From Limnoperna fortunei (taxonomy: Eukaryota > Mollusca > Bivalvia > Mytilida > Modiolidae): a stretch of 64,000 nt of DNA. Location: positions 44,975,927 through 45,039,926 of the forward strand of contig OX104119.1 in NCBI GenBank assembly GCA_944474755.1, read 5' to 3'. Below are positions 1-12,950 of the stretch, in pieces. Every line of letters begins with the position of its first letter. Position 1 is the first letter of the stretch. Made by a program: the position numbers and the translations under genes. A model generated the notes under the pieces. The model ran no database searches and had not been told where the DNA came from. It saw nothing but the letters and a program-made list of their open reading frames with translations.

Positions 1-3000
1 AACCCTTATTCCGTTGGTAGTGTTCCAAATTAATATATATTATGACTAAATATGCATGTATGCGTAAGATTTATTATTATTAAAAGATATTTTAAGAAAG
101 GTTTTACAAAAAAATGCAATCGTTAAATGAGGCACATGGGTTAAAAATAAGCCTGTCACAGGTTAAACGAATTTACTAATAATCTGATTGATTACTTGAG
201 TATTTAATCTTTAATTTCGAATCTCAAATTGAATTTAAAATTTCGAATTTCGAAAATCGATCTTGAATCATGAATTTCGATTGAGCTTTCTGTGCTTCTA
301 TATAATAAATATTTCCTTATAATAAATAATGTTATCTATGTAATATTAATGTGAACACGTCTCTCCCTAGTGATCCGCACCGACTGAGCCAGTGGCGAAC
401 AAGCTCTTCTTTCCTACGTTACGTACTCTTATTTAGGGAACATAAAAAAATTCTCATCGAATTTAAATTTGCACTGTCGCTATTTAGAAACTAAATGAAC
501 TTTTATTTTTTCATAAGGTTTACTAATACTAAAACATCCATAGGAGCTATAATTCAACTACTGTTTCTATTTATAAACATTGCAAGGTTCAAACAAAAAA
601 ATTATTGAAGGTATGTTATCTTGCGATGTATTTAATTGTCTTTATGTCAGTCCTTCGAGCAGTAGTGTGCATATATGCAAAATGTGTACAAAAAAGGGCA
701 CAACTTTAAATAAGAACAATTTTCTACTCTACCACTGACTGAAAATTATGCAAATAAATTGTTTGTTTAGGTTTAGGGTATTTTTTATCATGAGTGCCCA
801 AGCGTAGTGTTTTTTATATTATTTATTTGTTATGTTTGCCTCATAAGCTTCTGTACATTTATGTTGTTAAGTATGATAAAAGATAGGAGTTGGGACGCTT
901 TATCCGCTAAATTGTTTGATGCGACTGTTTTCATCTCCGCTGTTATTTTGTAGAGCTAATGTTAATATACATGTGTTTTCCATCCATGCAATTGGCTTTT
1001 TACATGCAAGTACCAATATAACGTCTCACACTAATGCCCTAGGGCATACTGCGGTATTTTAATCTATCATTTCTATATCAAATGGTTCCGTTATTCAAAA
1101 TAACAGATACAATTAATGTAATACACGTAATGCATTGTTTTAGTAAACCTTTATCTTTTTAAAGACCCCGCAACGACTGAGAACTTTTTGTCTACATTCC
1201 TGCACTCGTATGTGAGGAACCCATTGTAGGACCACCCCACATAAAAAAACGTTTGATTAACTGTCCGCTACATATAAAGAAATACAGTGGTAAATTGTTA
1301 ATGAGTAGGTATTTTTTAAATCGACAGTACACATTTATTTTCTCGCTTTGGAGTGTGTATATCTCAATTGATCATCCTTTAACACGACATTAGCTTTGCT
1401 TTAGACCTGAAGTAAACGGCCTTTTGAGCAAAAAACTACCTATTATTCCGGACAGTCGATTTCATTTGTCATATAAAATATTATCCTCAAAATATTTGGT
1501 TTGCTGTAATGTTTTTCATGGTTTTATCAGATCTTATTATTTCCCGGTCCCATCTATCAAGTGAGTCCAAAGTTCTGTTTTGTAATTTCATGACGAACAT
1601 TATGTTATTTCAAATGAACAATTAAAACAAAATACTGCTCAAGATGAATCCTCGCCCTATAAGACCTGATCGACATACAAGGACGCTTTTACTCAGTTAA
1701 GATCCGTCATATAACACATCCAAAGCGCTCTTTTTACCTGTCATTCTTTCAGTCTGATATATGTAATGTGCAGTAATTTAATTTAATTGTTTGTTAATGG
1801 TTTATCATCTTGATACTTGTAAAAGTCTTAAAATAAATAAACTAATTCATGAAAAGTTATTAACGTATATTAATCCAATTGGTACGTATTTCGAATACAT
1901 TCAAAGATACGTGTATATTCAAAGCTATAATACCATAAAACATGTCAAAATGCCAAATAAAACGCTTTAATTATAATTGATTATCATATACATTATAATC
2001 ATTTATATTGATCATGAAAAAATACAATAAGGTTGATTTGATGTTTCTACAGTTATATACATGTGACATAAAAGTGAAGAAATTCATCCATCTGTGTCCT
2101 TTCTAAAATGCAACCAGATTGTTCCGCTCCGTTTCCTACACCTTCTTAACATAATCCATCCATCCTCCATTACTGAAACAAACATGACCAGTATTTACTG
2201 TTCGGACTAAATTTATTTCTGACAATGTTGTTAATTGTAATGTTTTCAGCCGCAATTAGAAAAATGAGATCAATATAGAATGAAGCATAACTTTAACAAG
2301 ATTTGAGTTAAACCATGTTTTATCAATGCCAATACGTTGAATGCATACAACTTTATCTTTCGTTTATAAAAGACAAGATACAGAGAAAAAAAGATGCATC
2401 TATGTAACATCTCTGCAGCATCAGCAGTAAAATCCGAAGACGATTCATTTGAACAATTATAACCATACATTAAACATAGCTATTATATGTACTGTGTACA
2501 GTCAGAAATGGTAACGACAATATAAAACAAAAAACAAAAGTAGGAGGCATGAAATGTTAAGACCGATTGTCACCGTGTTACAGAAACAGATTCTACAATA
2601 TGTAAATGATTATTGGCATATTGCCGTTTTTTGAATTTAAGAACAAACAATGGTTGTTTTCTGTAAACTATCTTATAGCTGTTGTTTTTTGCAATAAAGT
2701 ACTTACCATTTAGGACATCTCCTAGAAAATATAAATCAGAATGTGTAATGTTGTATAAAGTATAACATAAGAATACAATTGTATATCTTGATTGATAGAA
2801 GGCCTATTATAGCGATGTTGGTGTAGTTTAGCAAACTAAATTACATATAATACAAAAGAGGCTTTAAAGTATAAGGAAATACAAAAATTAATCAACTTAT
2901 TTTGCCCATATAGGAATGCATTAAATATATATCGGCATACATTTGATATGACAGAAGACATATTAAAGCAGACTGATGATGAACCAAAAGAAGTCAAGCA

Positions 3001-3500
3001 AAGACAATCCACATTCCCAAAAAAACAACGATAAAATATTGCAAGAACAAAGATTTAAACAAACAAACACGGAACTCCAAATAGGTTATCAATTCTTACT
3101 TTAATGTTGCACAACGTGTTATTTAATGCAACTGTCGAAGAACAATAAATGTTATAAATGAGGTACAATAAGAGAAAGAATTGGATACAATGTAAACAGA
3201 TGCGTAAACACCAATTAGTTATTGATTAATGCGTTATGACGACGATATAAATTCCATACGCAAATTTTAATCCTACTGGTTCTATTCAATCATTTCGTTG
3301 TCAGCGATGTACCATCATTATCTGTATGAAAACTGCATGAAATTGGTATGGTGACATATAAATTCATTACATGGTAACTGCTGAAATGTTGACGATCTTT
3401 CATATAATTGTCGTTCAGTTACTTAGAAAACGCTCATATTTCTATGACCAATAACCATTTCGATTGATACTCATTTTCGTACTTCTATTCTGAGATATTA
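1..3500. repeat. Spacer of duplicated satellite locus, copy 1
   Basis: Non-coding AT-rich sequence that recurs in direct orientation at about 6018-9400. Matching landmarks include GTTCCAAA followed by ATATATATTATGACTAAA near 30 and 6050, and GGCATATTGCCG/GGCATATTGCCT near 2617 and 8509. Copies differ by many substitutions and small indels; copy 1 has about 120 extra bases near 350-500. No ORF is conserved between the copies beyond short chance frames, so I call no gene here. The left limit is the window edge, so the unit may start further left. Confidence 0.8.
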
Positions 3501-3539
3501 AGATGTAATGCATTTAATTTAAAAATTGAAATACTTCCA

Positions 3540-5713
3540 TTACAGGGACAGACAAACATAACGAAGAAGAAAATAAAAATTAAGAAATCAAACTCGTGTA
3601 CACCTTTGGATTGAAAACAGGTGCTGTAGAAGGTTAAGCTTTTCTTTCATTCTAATGAATGACGGTCAGTATAAAAAAGGATTAATAATTATACGGTTTT
3701 TCTAATCATTCCATGCATATTCACAAATATAGAAAGTAAGTATAGCCTGAAGTCATGAATATAAGAAGAACATCCGGATTCGATAAAGAAATTGCTATAA
3801 TTAAACGTTTTTACCAGGTTATGTTTTATAACGTGTTCCTTGGAAAGAAATTAGAGCCAATAATATTAATTTGAGGATACCGTTTCGTCATAAAAAAATA
3901 AAACGCAAAATTACAAAGTCTTAGCAGACAGAAACCTCAGGAACACATCAGGCAACAGTATCTCAAATTATAAAACAAACAAATAAACAACAAGAACCCG
4001 TATGAATACTGAGATATGTTAAAATACGCTATATGCTTATTACTCCTTTTCGTTTCAAGATTTAATACATCTAAAATTGTCAATTTTACTTCTCACAGAA
4101 TTCAACCATTTCAATATAGTAATCGTCATAATAAACATAAGGATTTATTGTGTAGTGTTATTTTGTTATTTTGAATTTCCACCAATAAAGGTAAATCAGA
4201 GTATAATGATTCGTATTAAAAAAATACAAGTTCAAAACTACATGGATGGACGAAAACTCAAGAACACATCAAGTAACAAGCACTCCAAACATGTAAGAAA
4301 CAAATAGACAAAAAGAACCCATATGAACACTGAGATACTGTAATATTCGTTTAAAAAAACGACTATTCAAACTATTTACTGGTTTTCTAAGATGTATGGT
4401 CTAAAGGCAATCTACTTTAAGATTATACTCTTTAAAACGCTAGTATTTTATTTATACTTATTACAATTATTTTGTTGACTGATGCCTCAAACATTTGGTC
4501 GAACTCCATTCTTGTTTTAAAGTGAAAGAAATCATAAGTTTTAAATAGTCTAACAGAATTTAACTATACCACTATTCATCTGAATACTAAATATAAGGTT
4601 TAATTGTGTAGTGTTATTTTATACATATACTTATCGTTACTTTCTGGACTTGTACTTACTTGCTGAAATGAAACAAACCAAACAGTATATATAATTACAT
4701 AAACTGACATGTATTAACATGCCCAATAGGATTGACATAAATATATGTAATATTAAAACATCTTTTTTCTATTGGAATCTGACAAAATATATTGGAACCA
4801 ATGTCAAATAGGACAAATAACAATGTTATCTTTTTTTTTTAGATTATAAAAGACTTCCAAATGTAGGAAACATAAATATATACCACTAACGGTCACAACT
4901 AAAATAAAGAAACAAAAAACTCATGTACACACCAGGAGCGAAATCAGATACTCGGGTATAGAGATTCGTACTTAAAAATTCAAGTTCAAAACAAAATGGT
5001 CATGGCTGACAGAAAAATCAAGAACACATCAAGTAACAATCACTCAAAACATACAAGAAACAAATAAGCAAAAAGAACCCATATGAACACTGTGATACTG
5101 TAAGTAATATTCGTTGGATAAAACGACTATTCATAATATTTTCTGCTTTTTTAAGATATATGGTCTAAAAGCAATCTACTTTAAGATTTATTTTTTTAAA
5201 CGCTAGTATTTTATTTTATACTTATTACAATTACTTTGTTTTGACTGATGCCTAAAGCATTTGATCGAACTCCATTTTGCTTTATTTATGTGAAATAAAT
5301 CCTAAATTTTAAAAAGTCTCACAGAATTCAACTATACCACAATTCATCTGAATACTAAATATAAGGTTTATTTGTGTAGTGTTATTTTATACATATACTT
5401 ATTGCTACTTTCTGGACTTGTACTTACCCGCTGAAATGAAACAAACCAAACAGTATATATAATTACATAAACTGACCTGTACTAACATGCACAATAGGAT
5501 TTACATAAATATATATAATATTAAAACATCTATTTTCTATTGGAATCTGACAAAATATATTGGAACCAATGTCAAATAGGACAAATAACAATCAAATCTT
5601 TGGATTAGAAAAGATACCCAATTGCAAGAAATAGAACTAACAGTCACAACTAAAATAAAGAAACAAAAAAACTCATGTACACACCAGGAGTGAAATCAGA
5701 TACTTAGGGACGT
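3540..5713. repeat. Short satellite block of copy 1: diverged edge monomers plus two good 760-bp monomers
   Basis: From about 3895 the sequence contains diverged pieces of the 757-bp satellite (AGGAACACATCA, ACAAGAACCCGTATGAA). Two well-preserved monomers follow, with the landmark GGAACCAATGTCAAATAGG near 4793 and 5561 (spacing about 768). The block stops abruptly after GAAATCAGATACTTAGGGA at about 5713. The same kind of left edge occurs at 9787-10380 in the second copy, where the array then continues for about 25 monomers instead of two. Confidence 0.8.
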
Positions 5714-6017
5714 AAGCATTTTCCGCATCTTTAACGACAGACGTGAGTACAAAATTGTTTGTAGACAAAAGGCTCCTAGCTGCACAAATCGCTGCGCTGT
5801 CATAAATTTTTATGAAGACCTTTAAAATATAGATACCTTTAAAAAGCATTTTAGAACGCTATTAAAATTGGGCAAGAGTTTAGCATATTTTTAAAGTTTG
5901 TTACAATTTTTTTAGGACATGCAAAGTACTAGGTTTTTAGAACCACAAGTTAAAATGGGAAAGGTCTCTTTTAGTCATTTTCATTATTTTCTTAGGGTAT
6001 GGTTGTTTAACAACCAT
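5714..6017. other. Junction between the two locus copies
   Basis: About 300 bases that separate the end of the short satellite block from the start of the second spacer. The first 45 bases (TTTCCGCATCTTTAACGACA) resemble the 40-bp repeats that close the long array at 29498-29657, so both arrays end in the same kind of sequence. The remainder (5760-6017) has no match that I can see after the long array. There is no coding signal. Confidence 0.6.
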
Positions 6018-9000
6018 AACCTTTATTTCGTCGGTAGTGTTCCAAAATAATATATATTATGACTAAACATGCATGTATGCGTAAGATTTATTATTATTAA
6101 AAGATATTTTAAGCAAAGTTTTACAAACAAAGAAATAATTCAGTCGTTAAATGAGGCACATGGCTTAAAAATAAGCCTGTCACAGGTCAAACAAATTTAC
6201 TAATAATCTGATTGATTACTTGAGTATTTAATCTTTAATTTCGAATCTAAACTTGAATATAAAATTTCGAATTTCGAAAATCGATCTTGAATCTTGAATG
6301 TCGAATGAGGTTTCTAGGCTTTCATAGAATAGGAATGGTCCTTTTTTCCTTATAATAACATTTATTCTTTCATCAGGTTTACTAATACCTTGGTTTTAAA
6401 CATCCACAGGAGCTATAATTCAATTACTGTTTCTATTTAGAAACAATACAGGGTTCAAACAAAAATATATTGAAGGTATGTTGTCTTGCGATGTATTTTA
6501 TTGTCTTTATGTCCTTCGAGCAGTATTGTGCATATATTCAAAATATGTACAAAAAAGAGCACAACTTTAAACAAGAACGATTTTCTACTCTACCACTTAC
6601 TGAAAAGTATGCAAATAAATTGTTTGTTTAGGTCTTGAAATAAGGGTATTTTTTATCATAAGTGTCTAAGCGTAGTGTTTTTTTATATTATATATTTGTT
6701 TTGTTTGCCTCATAAGCTTCTGTACATTCATGTTGTTAAGTATTATAAAAGATACGACGCTTTAACCGCTAAATTGTTTGATGCGACTGTTTTCATCTCC
6801 GCTGCTATTTTGTAGAGCTACTGTTAATGTACTTGTGTTTGCCATCCACGCAATAGGCTTTTTACATGCAAGTAGCAATATAACGTCTCCCACTAATGCC
6901 CGAGGGCGTACTGCGGTATTTTAATCTATCAATTCTATATCAATTGGTCCCCTTATTAAAAATAACAGATATAATTAATGTAATACACGTAATGCATTTT
7001 TTTAATATAAACCTTTCTCTTTTTAAAGACTCGGCAACGACTGAGCCCTTTTTGCCTACATTCCTGCACTTGTATGTGAGGAACCCATTGTAGGACTACC
7101 CCACATCAAATAAAAAGTTTGATTCAATTTAAATTTGTACTGTCCGCTACATATAAAAAATAAGTTTGTAAATTCTTAATGAGTCTGTATTTTTTAAATC
7201 GACAGTATACATTTATTTAGTCGCTTTGGAGAGTGTATATCTCAATTGATCATCCTTTAACACGACTTTAACTGTGCTTTAGACCTGACGTAAACGGCAT
7301 TTTGAGCAAAAAAACTACCTATTATTCCGGACAATCGATTTCATTTGTCCTATAAAATATTATCCTCAAAATATTTAGTTTGATGTAATGTTTTTCATAG
7401 TTTTGTCAGATGTTGTTACTCCCCCGGTTCAATCTATCAAGTGAGTCCCAAAGTTCTGTTTTGTAATTTCATGACGAACATTACGTTATTTCAAATGAAC
7501 AAAAAAAACGAAATAGTCAAGATTGTAGCGTATTGTTCTAAGATCTATAAGACCTGATCGAAAGACTAGGACCCCTTTACTCAGCTAAGATCCGTCATAT
7601 AACACATTCATATCGCTCTTTTTACCTGCCATTCTTTCAGTCTGATGTATGTAAAGTGCAGTTAAGTTAATCCTTTAATTTAATCGTTTGTGCGTTGTTT
7701 ATCGGCTTGATTAGTCTTAAAATAAATAAACCAAGTCATGAAATGTTATCAAGGTATATTAATCCAATTGGTATGTATTGCTAATACATTCAAAGTTAAG
7801 TGTTTATTCAAAGCTATTATACCATACAAGAATGTCAAAATGCCAAATAAAACGCGTTAATTATAATTGACTATCATATACATTATAATCATTTATATTG
7901 ATCAGGAAAAAATACAATAAGGTTGATTTGATGTTTCTACAGTTATATACATGTGACATAAAAGTGAAGAAATTCATCCATCTGTGTCCTTTCTAAAATA
8001 CAACCAGATTGTTCTGTTTCGTTTCCTACACCTCCTTAAAATATACCATCCATCCGTCATTACTGAAACAAACATGGCCAGTCTTTACTGTTTGGACTAC
8101 ATTTATTTCAGGCAATGTAGTTAATTGAAATATTTTCAGCCGCAATTAGAAAAATTAAATCAATATAGAATGGAGCGTAACTTTGAGTTAAACCATGTTT
8201 TATCAACGCCAATACGTTGAATGCATACAAGTTTATCTTTCGTTTATAAAAGACAATATAAAGACATAAAAAGTTTCATCTATGTAACACCCCTGCTGAA
8301 TTAGCAGAGTAAAGTAAAATCCGACGACAATTCATTTGAACAATTATAACTATACATTAAACATAGCTATTATATGTACATGTACTATGTACAGTCAGAA
8401 ATGGTAACGACAATATAGATGCAAAACACAAAAAGAAGGAGGCATGAAATGTTAAGGCCGATTGTCACGTGTTACAGAAACAGATTTTACAATATATAAA
8501 TGATTATTGGCATATTGCCTTGTTTTGAATTTAAGAAAAAACAATGGTTGTTTTCTGTAAACTATCTTATAGCTGTTGTTTTTTGGCAATAAAGTACTTA
8601 CCGTTTAGGACATCTCCTAGAAAATATAAAACAGAATATGTAATGTTCTATAAAGTATAACATAAGAATACAATTGTATATCTTGAATGATAGAAGGCCT
8701 ATTATAGCGCTGTTGGTGTAGTTTAGCAAACTTCATTACATATAATACAAAAGAGGCTTTAAAGTATAAAGGAAATAAAAAATTAATCAACTTATTTTGC
8801 CCATAGAGGAATGTATTAAATATATATCGGCATACATTTGATATGACAGAAGACATATTAAAGCAGACTGATGATGAATCAAAAGAAATAAAGCAAAGAC
8901 ATTCCACATTCCCGAAAAAAACAACGATAAAATATGGCAAGAAAAAAGATTTACACAAACAAACACGGAACTCCAAATAGGTTATCAATTTTTACTTTTA

Positions 9001-9400
9001 ATGTTGCACAAACGTGTTATTCAATGCAACTGTCGAAGAACAATACATGTTATAAATGGGATACAATAAGAGAAAGAATTGGATACAATTTAAACAGATG
9101 CGTAAACACCAATTAGTAATCGATTAATGCGTTATTCGACGATATGAATTCCATACAGCAAATTTTATTCCTACTGTTTCTACGTTTACGTTGTCGGCGA
9201 TTTACCATCATTATCTGTATGAAAACTGCATGAAATTGGTATGGTGACATATAAATTCATTACATGGTAACTGCTGAAATGTTGACGATCTTTCATATAA
9301 TTGTCGTTCAGTTACTTAGTAAACGCGCATATTTCTATGTCCAATAACCATTTCGATTGATACTAATTTTTTCGCACTTCTATTCTGAGATATTAAGATG
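6018..9400. repeat. Spacer of duplicated satellite locus, copy 2
   Basis: Direct repeat of 1-3500. It starts with AACCTTTATTTCGTCGGTAG against AACCCTTATTCCGTTGGTAG at position 1. The offset is about 6017 at the start and about 5894 near 9971, the difference being net deletions in this copy. The 123-codon minus-strand frame at 8617-8988 is not kept as an open frame in copy 1, so I read it as chance. Confidence 0.8.
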
Positions 9401-10400
9401 TAAAGCATTTCATTTAAAAATTAAAATACTTACATTACAAGGACAGACAAAAATAAAGAAGAAAAAAATAAAATAAAGAAATCAAACACGTGTACACCCT
9501 TAGATTGAAAACAGGTGCTGTAGAAGGTTAAGCTTTTTTTTCATTCTAATGAACGCCGGTCAGTATAAAAAAGGATTAATAATTATACGGTTTTCTAATC
9601 ATTTCATGCATATTCACAAAATATAGAAAGTAATTATAGCCTGAGGTCATAAATATAATACGATGATCCGGATTCGATAACGAAATTGCTACAATTAAGC
9701 GTTTTTACCAGGTTATCTTTTATAACGTGTTCCTTGGAAAGAAATTAGAGCCAATAATATTAAATGAGAATACCATTTCGTCATAAAAAAATAAAACGCA
9801 AAATTACAAAGTCTTAGCAGACAGAAACCTCAGGAACACATCATGCAACAGTACCTCAAACAAATATATAACAAACAAATAGCAACAAGCACTCGTATGA
9901 ATACTGAGATAATGTACAATACGCTATATGCTAATTACTCCTTTTTGTTACAAATTGAATAAATCTTAAATTGTCAATTTTAATTTTCACAGAATTGTAC
10001 GATTCCAATATAACAATCGTAATATTAAACATAAGAATTTATTGTGTAGTGTTATTTTGTTATTTTGAATTTCCACCCATAAAGATAAATCAGAGTAAAA
10101 TGATTTGTATTAAAAAATACAAGTTCAAAACTACATGGTCATGGCTGACTGAAAACTCTAGAACACATCAAGTAACAAGCACTCCTCCAAACATGTAAGA
10201 AACAAATAGACAAAAAGAACCCTTATGAACACTGAGATACTGTAATATTCGTTTGTAAAAACGACTATTCAAGGTATTTACTGGTTTTACTAAGATGTAT
10301 GGTCTAAAAGCAATCTACTTTAAGATTGTACTCTAAAACGATAGTATTTTATTTATACTTATAACAATTACTTTGTCAACTGATGCCTAAAACATTTAGT
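9400..10400. repeat. Diverged left-edge monomers of the long satellite array
   Basis: Partial and diverged copies of the 757-bp monomer. Recognisable blocks are the AGAAACCTCAGGAACACATCA block near 9823, TTTATTGTGTAGTGTTATTT near 10038, and AGAACACATCAAGTAACAAG near 10160. The same diverged edge occurs at about 3895-4480 in copy 1, so it predates the duplication. Divergence that is high at the edge and low in the middle is the pattern expected when unequal exchange homogenises the centre of an array. Confidence 0.7.
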
Positions 10401-12189
10401 CGAACTCCATTTTTGTTTTAAAGTGAAGGAAATCCTTTTTTTTTTAATTAGTCTCACAGAATTCAACTATACCACTATTCCTCTGAATACTAAATATAAG
10501 GTTTAATTGTGTAGTGTTATTTTATACATATACTTATCGTTACTTTCTGGACTTGTACTTACTTACTGAAATGAAACAAACCAAACAGTATATATAAATA
10601 CATAAACTGACCTGTACTAACACCCACAATAGGATTGACATAAATATATATAATATTAAAACATCTATTTTCTATTGGAATCTGATATAATGGAACCAAC
10701 GTCAAATAGGACAAATAACAATCAAATCTTTGGATTACAAAAGAAGTCCCATTGTAAGAAACAGAAATATATACAACGAGCGGTCACAACTAAAATAAAG
10801 AAACACAAAAACTAATGTACACACCAGGAGTGAAATCAGATACTCGGGTCTAAAGATTTGTATAAAAAAAATCCAGTTCAAAACTACATGGTCATGGCTG
10901 ACAGAAAACTCAAGAACACATAAAGTAACAAGCACTTAAAATATACAAGAAACAAATAAGCAAAAAGAACCCGTATGAACACTGAGATACTGTTAGTAAT
11001 ATTCGTTGGATAAAACGACTGTTAAAAGCATTTACTGCTTTTCTAAGATGTATGGTCTAAAAGCAATATACTTTAAGATTGTATTGTTTTAAACGATAGT
11101 ATTTTATTTTATACTGATTACAATTACTTTGTTGACTGATGCCTATAACATTTGGTCGAACTCCATTTTTGCTTTAAAGTGAAAGAAATCAGTAAATTTT
11201 AAATAGTCTCACAGAATTCAACTTTACCACTATTCATCTGAATACTAAATGTAAGGTTTTATTGTGTAGTGTTATTTTATACATATACTTATCGTTACTT
11301 TATGGACTTGTACTTACATGCTGAAATGAAACAAACCAAACAGTATATATAATTACATAAACTGACCTGTACTAACATGCACATTATGATTGAAATCAAT
11401 ATATATATTATTTAAACATCTATTTTCTATTGGAATCTGACTAAATACATTGGAACCAACGTCAAATAGGACAAATAACAATGTTATCTTTGGATTACAA
11501 AAGAACTCCTATTGTAAGAAACAGAAATATATACAACTAACGGTCACAACTAAAATAAAGAAACCAAACGAAACTCATGTACACACCAGGAGTGAAATCA
11601 GATACTCGGGTATAAAGATTGATCTTAAAAAAATCCAAGTTCAAAGCAACATGGTCATGGCTGACAGAAAACCCAAGAACATATCAAGTAACAAGCACTA
11701 ACGACACACAAGAAACAAATAAGCAAATAAAACCCATATGAAAACTGAGATACTGTAAGTAATATTCTTTGGATAAAACTACTATTCAAAGTATTTACTG
11801 CTTTTCTAAGATGTATGGTCTAAAAACAATCTACTTTAAGATTGTATTTTTTTTAAAGCCAGTATTTTTTTTATACTTATTACAATTACTTTGTTGACTG
11901 ATGCCTATAACATTTGGTTGAATTCCATTTTTTGTTTTAAAGTGAAAGAAATCATAAATTTTAAAAAGTCTCACAAAATTCAACTATACCACTATTCATC
12001 TGAATACTAAATATAAGGTTTAATTGTGTAGTGTTATTTTATACATATACTTATCGTTACTTTCTGGACTTGTACTTACTCGCTGAAATGAAATAAACCA
12101 AACAGTATATATAATTACATAAACTGACCTGTACTAACATGCACATTATGATTGACATCAATATATATATTATTTAAACATCTATTTTC

Positions 12190-12950
12190 TATTGGAATCT
12201 GACTAAATACATTGGAACCAACGTCAAATAGGACAAATAACAATGTTATCTTTGGATTACAAAAGAACTCCTATTGTAAGAAACAGAAATATATACAACT
12301 AACGGTCACAACTAAAATAAAGAAACCAAAAGAAACTCATGTACACACCAGGAGTGAAATCAGATACTCGGGTCTAAAGATTTGTATAAAAAAATCCAAG
12401 TTCAAAACTACATGATCATGGCTGAGAGAAAACTCAAGAACACATAAAGTAACAAGCACTTAAAATATACAAGAAACAAATAAGCAAAAAGAACCCGTAT
12501 GAACACTGAGATACTGTTAGTAATATTCGTTGGATAAAACGACTGTTAAAAGCATTTACTGCTTTTCTAAGATGTATGGTTTACAAGCAATCTACTTTAA
12601 GATTGTATTGTTTTAAACGCTAGTATTTTATTTTATACTTATTACAATTACTTTGTTGACTGATGCCTATAACATTTGGTCGAACTCCATTTTTGTTTTA
12701 AAGTGAAAAAAATCATAAGTTTTAAATAGTCTCACAGAATTCAACTATACCACTATTCATCTGAATACTATATATATGGTCTAACTGTGTAGTGTATATA
12801 CTTATCGTTACTTTCTGGACTTGTACTTACTCGCTGAAATGAAACAAACCAAACAGTATATATAATTACATTAACTGACCTGTACTAACATGCACAATAG
12901 CATTTACATAAATATATATAATATTAAAACATCTATTTTCTATTGGAATC
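12190..12950. repeat. Hybrid satellite monomer (subtype 1 to subtype 2 switch)
   Basis: The first part carries the subtype 1 markers (AATGTTATCTTTGGATTA, ACTCCTATTG, CAACTAACGGTCACAAC). Near 12370 it switches to subtype 2 markers (TCGGGTCTAAAGATTTGTAT, CATGATCATGGCTGAGAG). A switch inside one monomer is direct evidence of gene conversion or crossover between subtypes. Confidence 0.75.

Noticed and set aside
8617..8988. 123-codon minus-strand frame in the second spacer
   Set aside because: The duplicated spacer in copy 1 does not keep it open, and the protein has no recognisable domain.
10735..10935. 66-71-codon minus-strand frames in subtype 2 monomers, hydrophobic
   Set aside because: The hydrophobic look comes from T-rich antisense codons. 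The frames are lost in sister monomers through single indels.
11450..11701. 83-codon frame (MEPTSNRTNNN...) repeated in many satellite monomers as a possible small gene
   Set aside because: It is open only in subtype 1 monomers. Subtype 2 and edge monomers break it. The composition is Lys/Asn-rich like translated AT-rich DNA, and conservation equals that of the whole monomer. Array homogenisation explains it.
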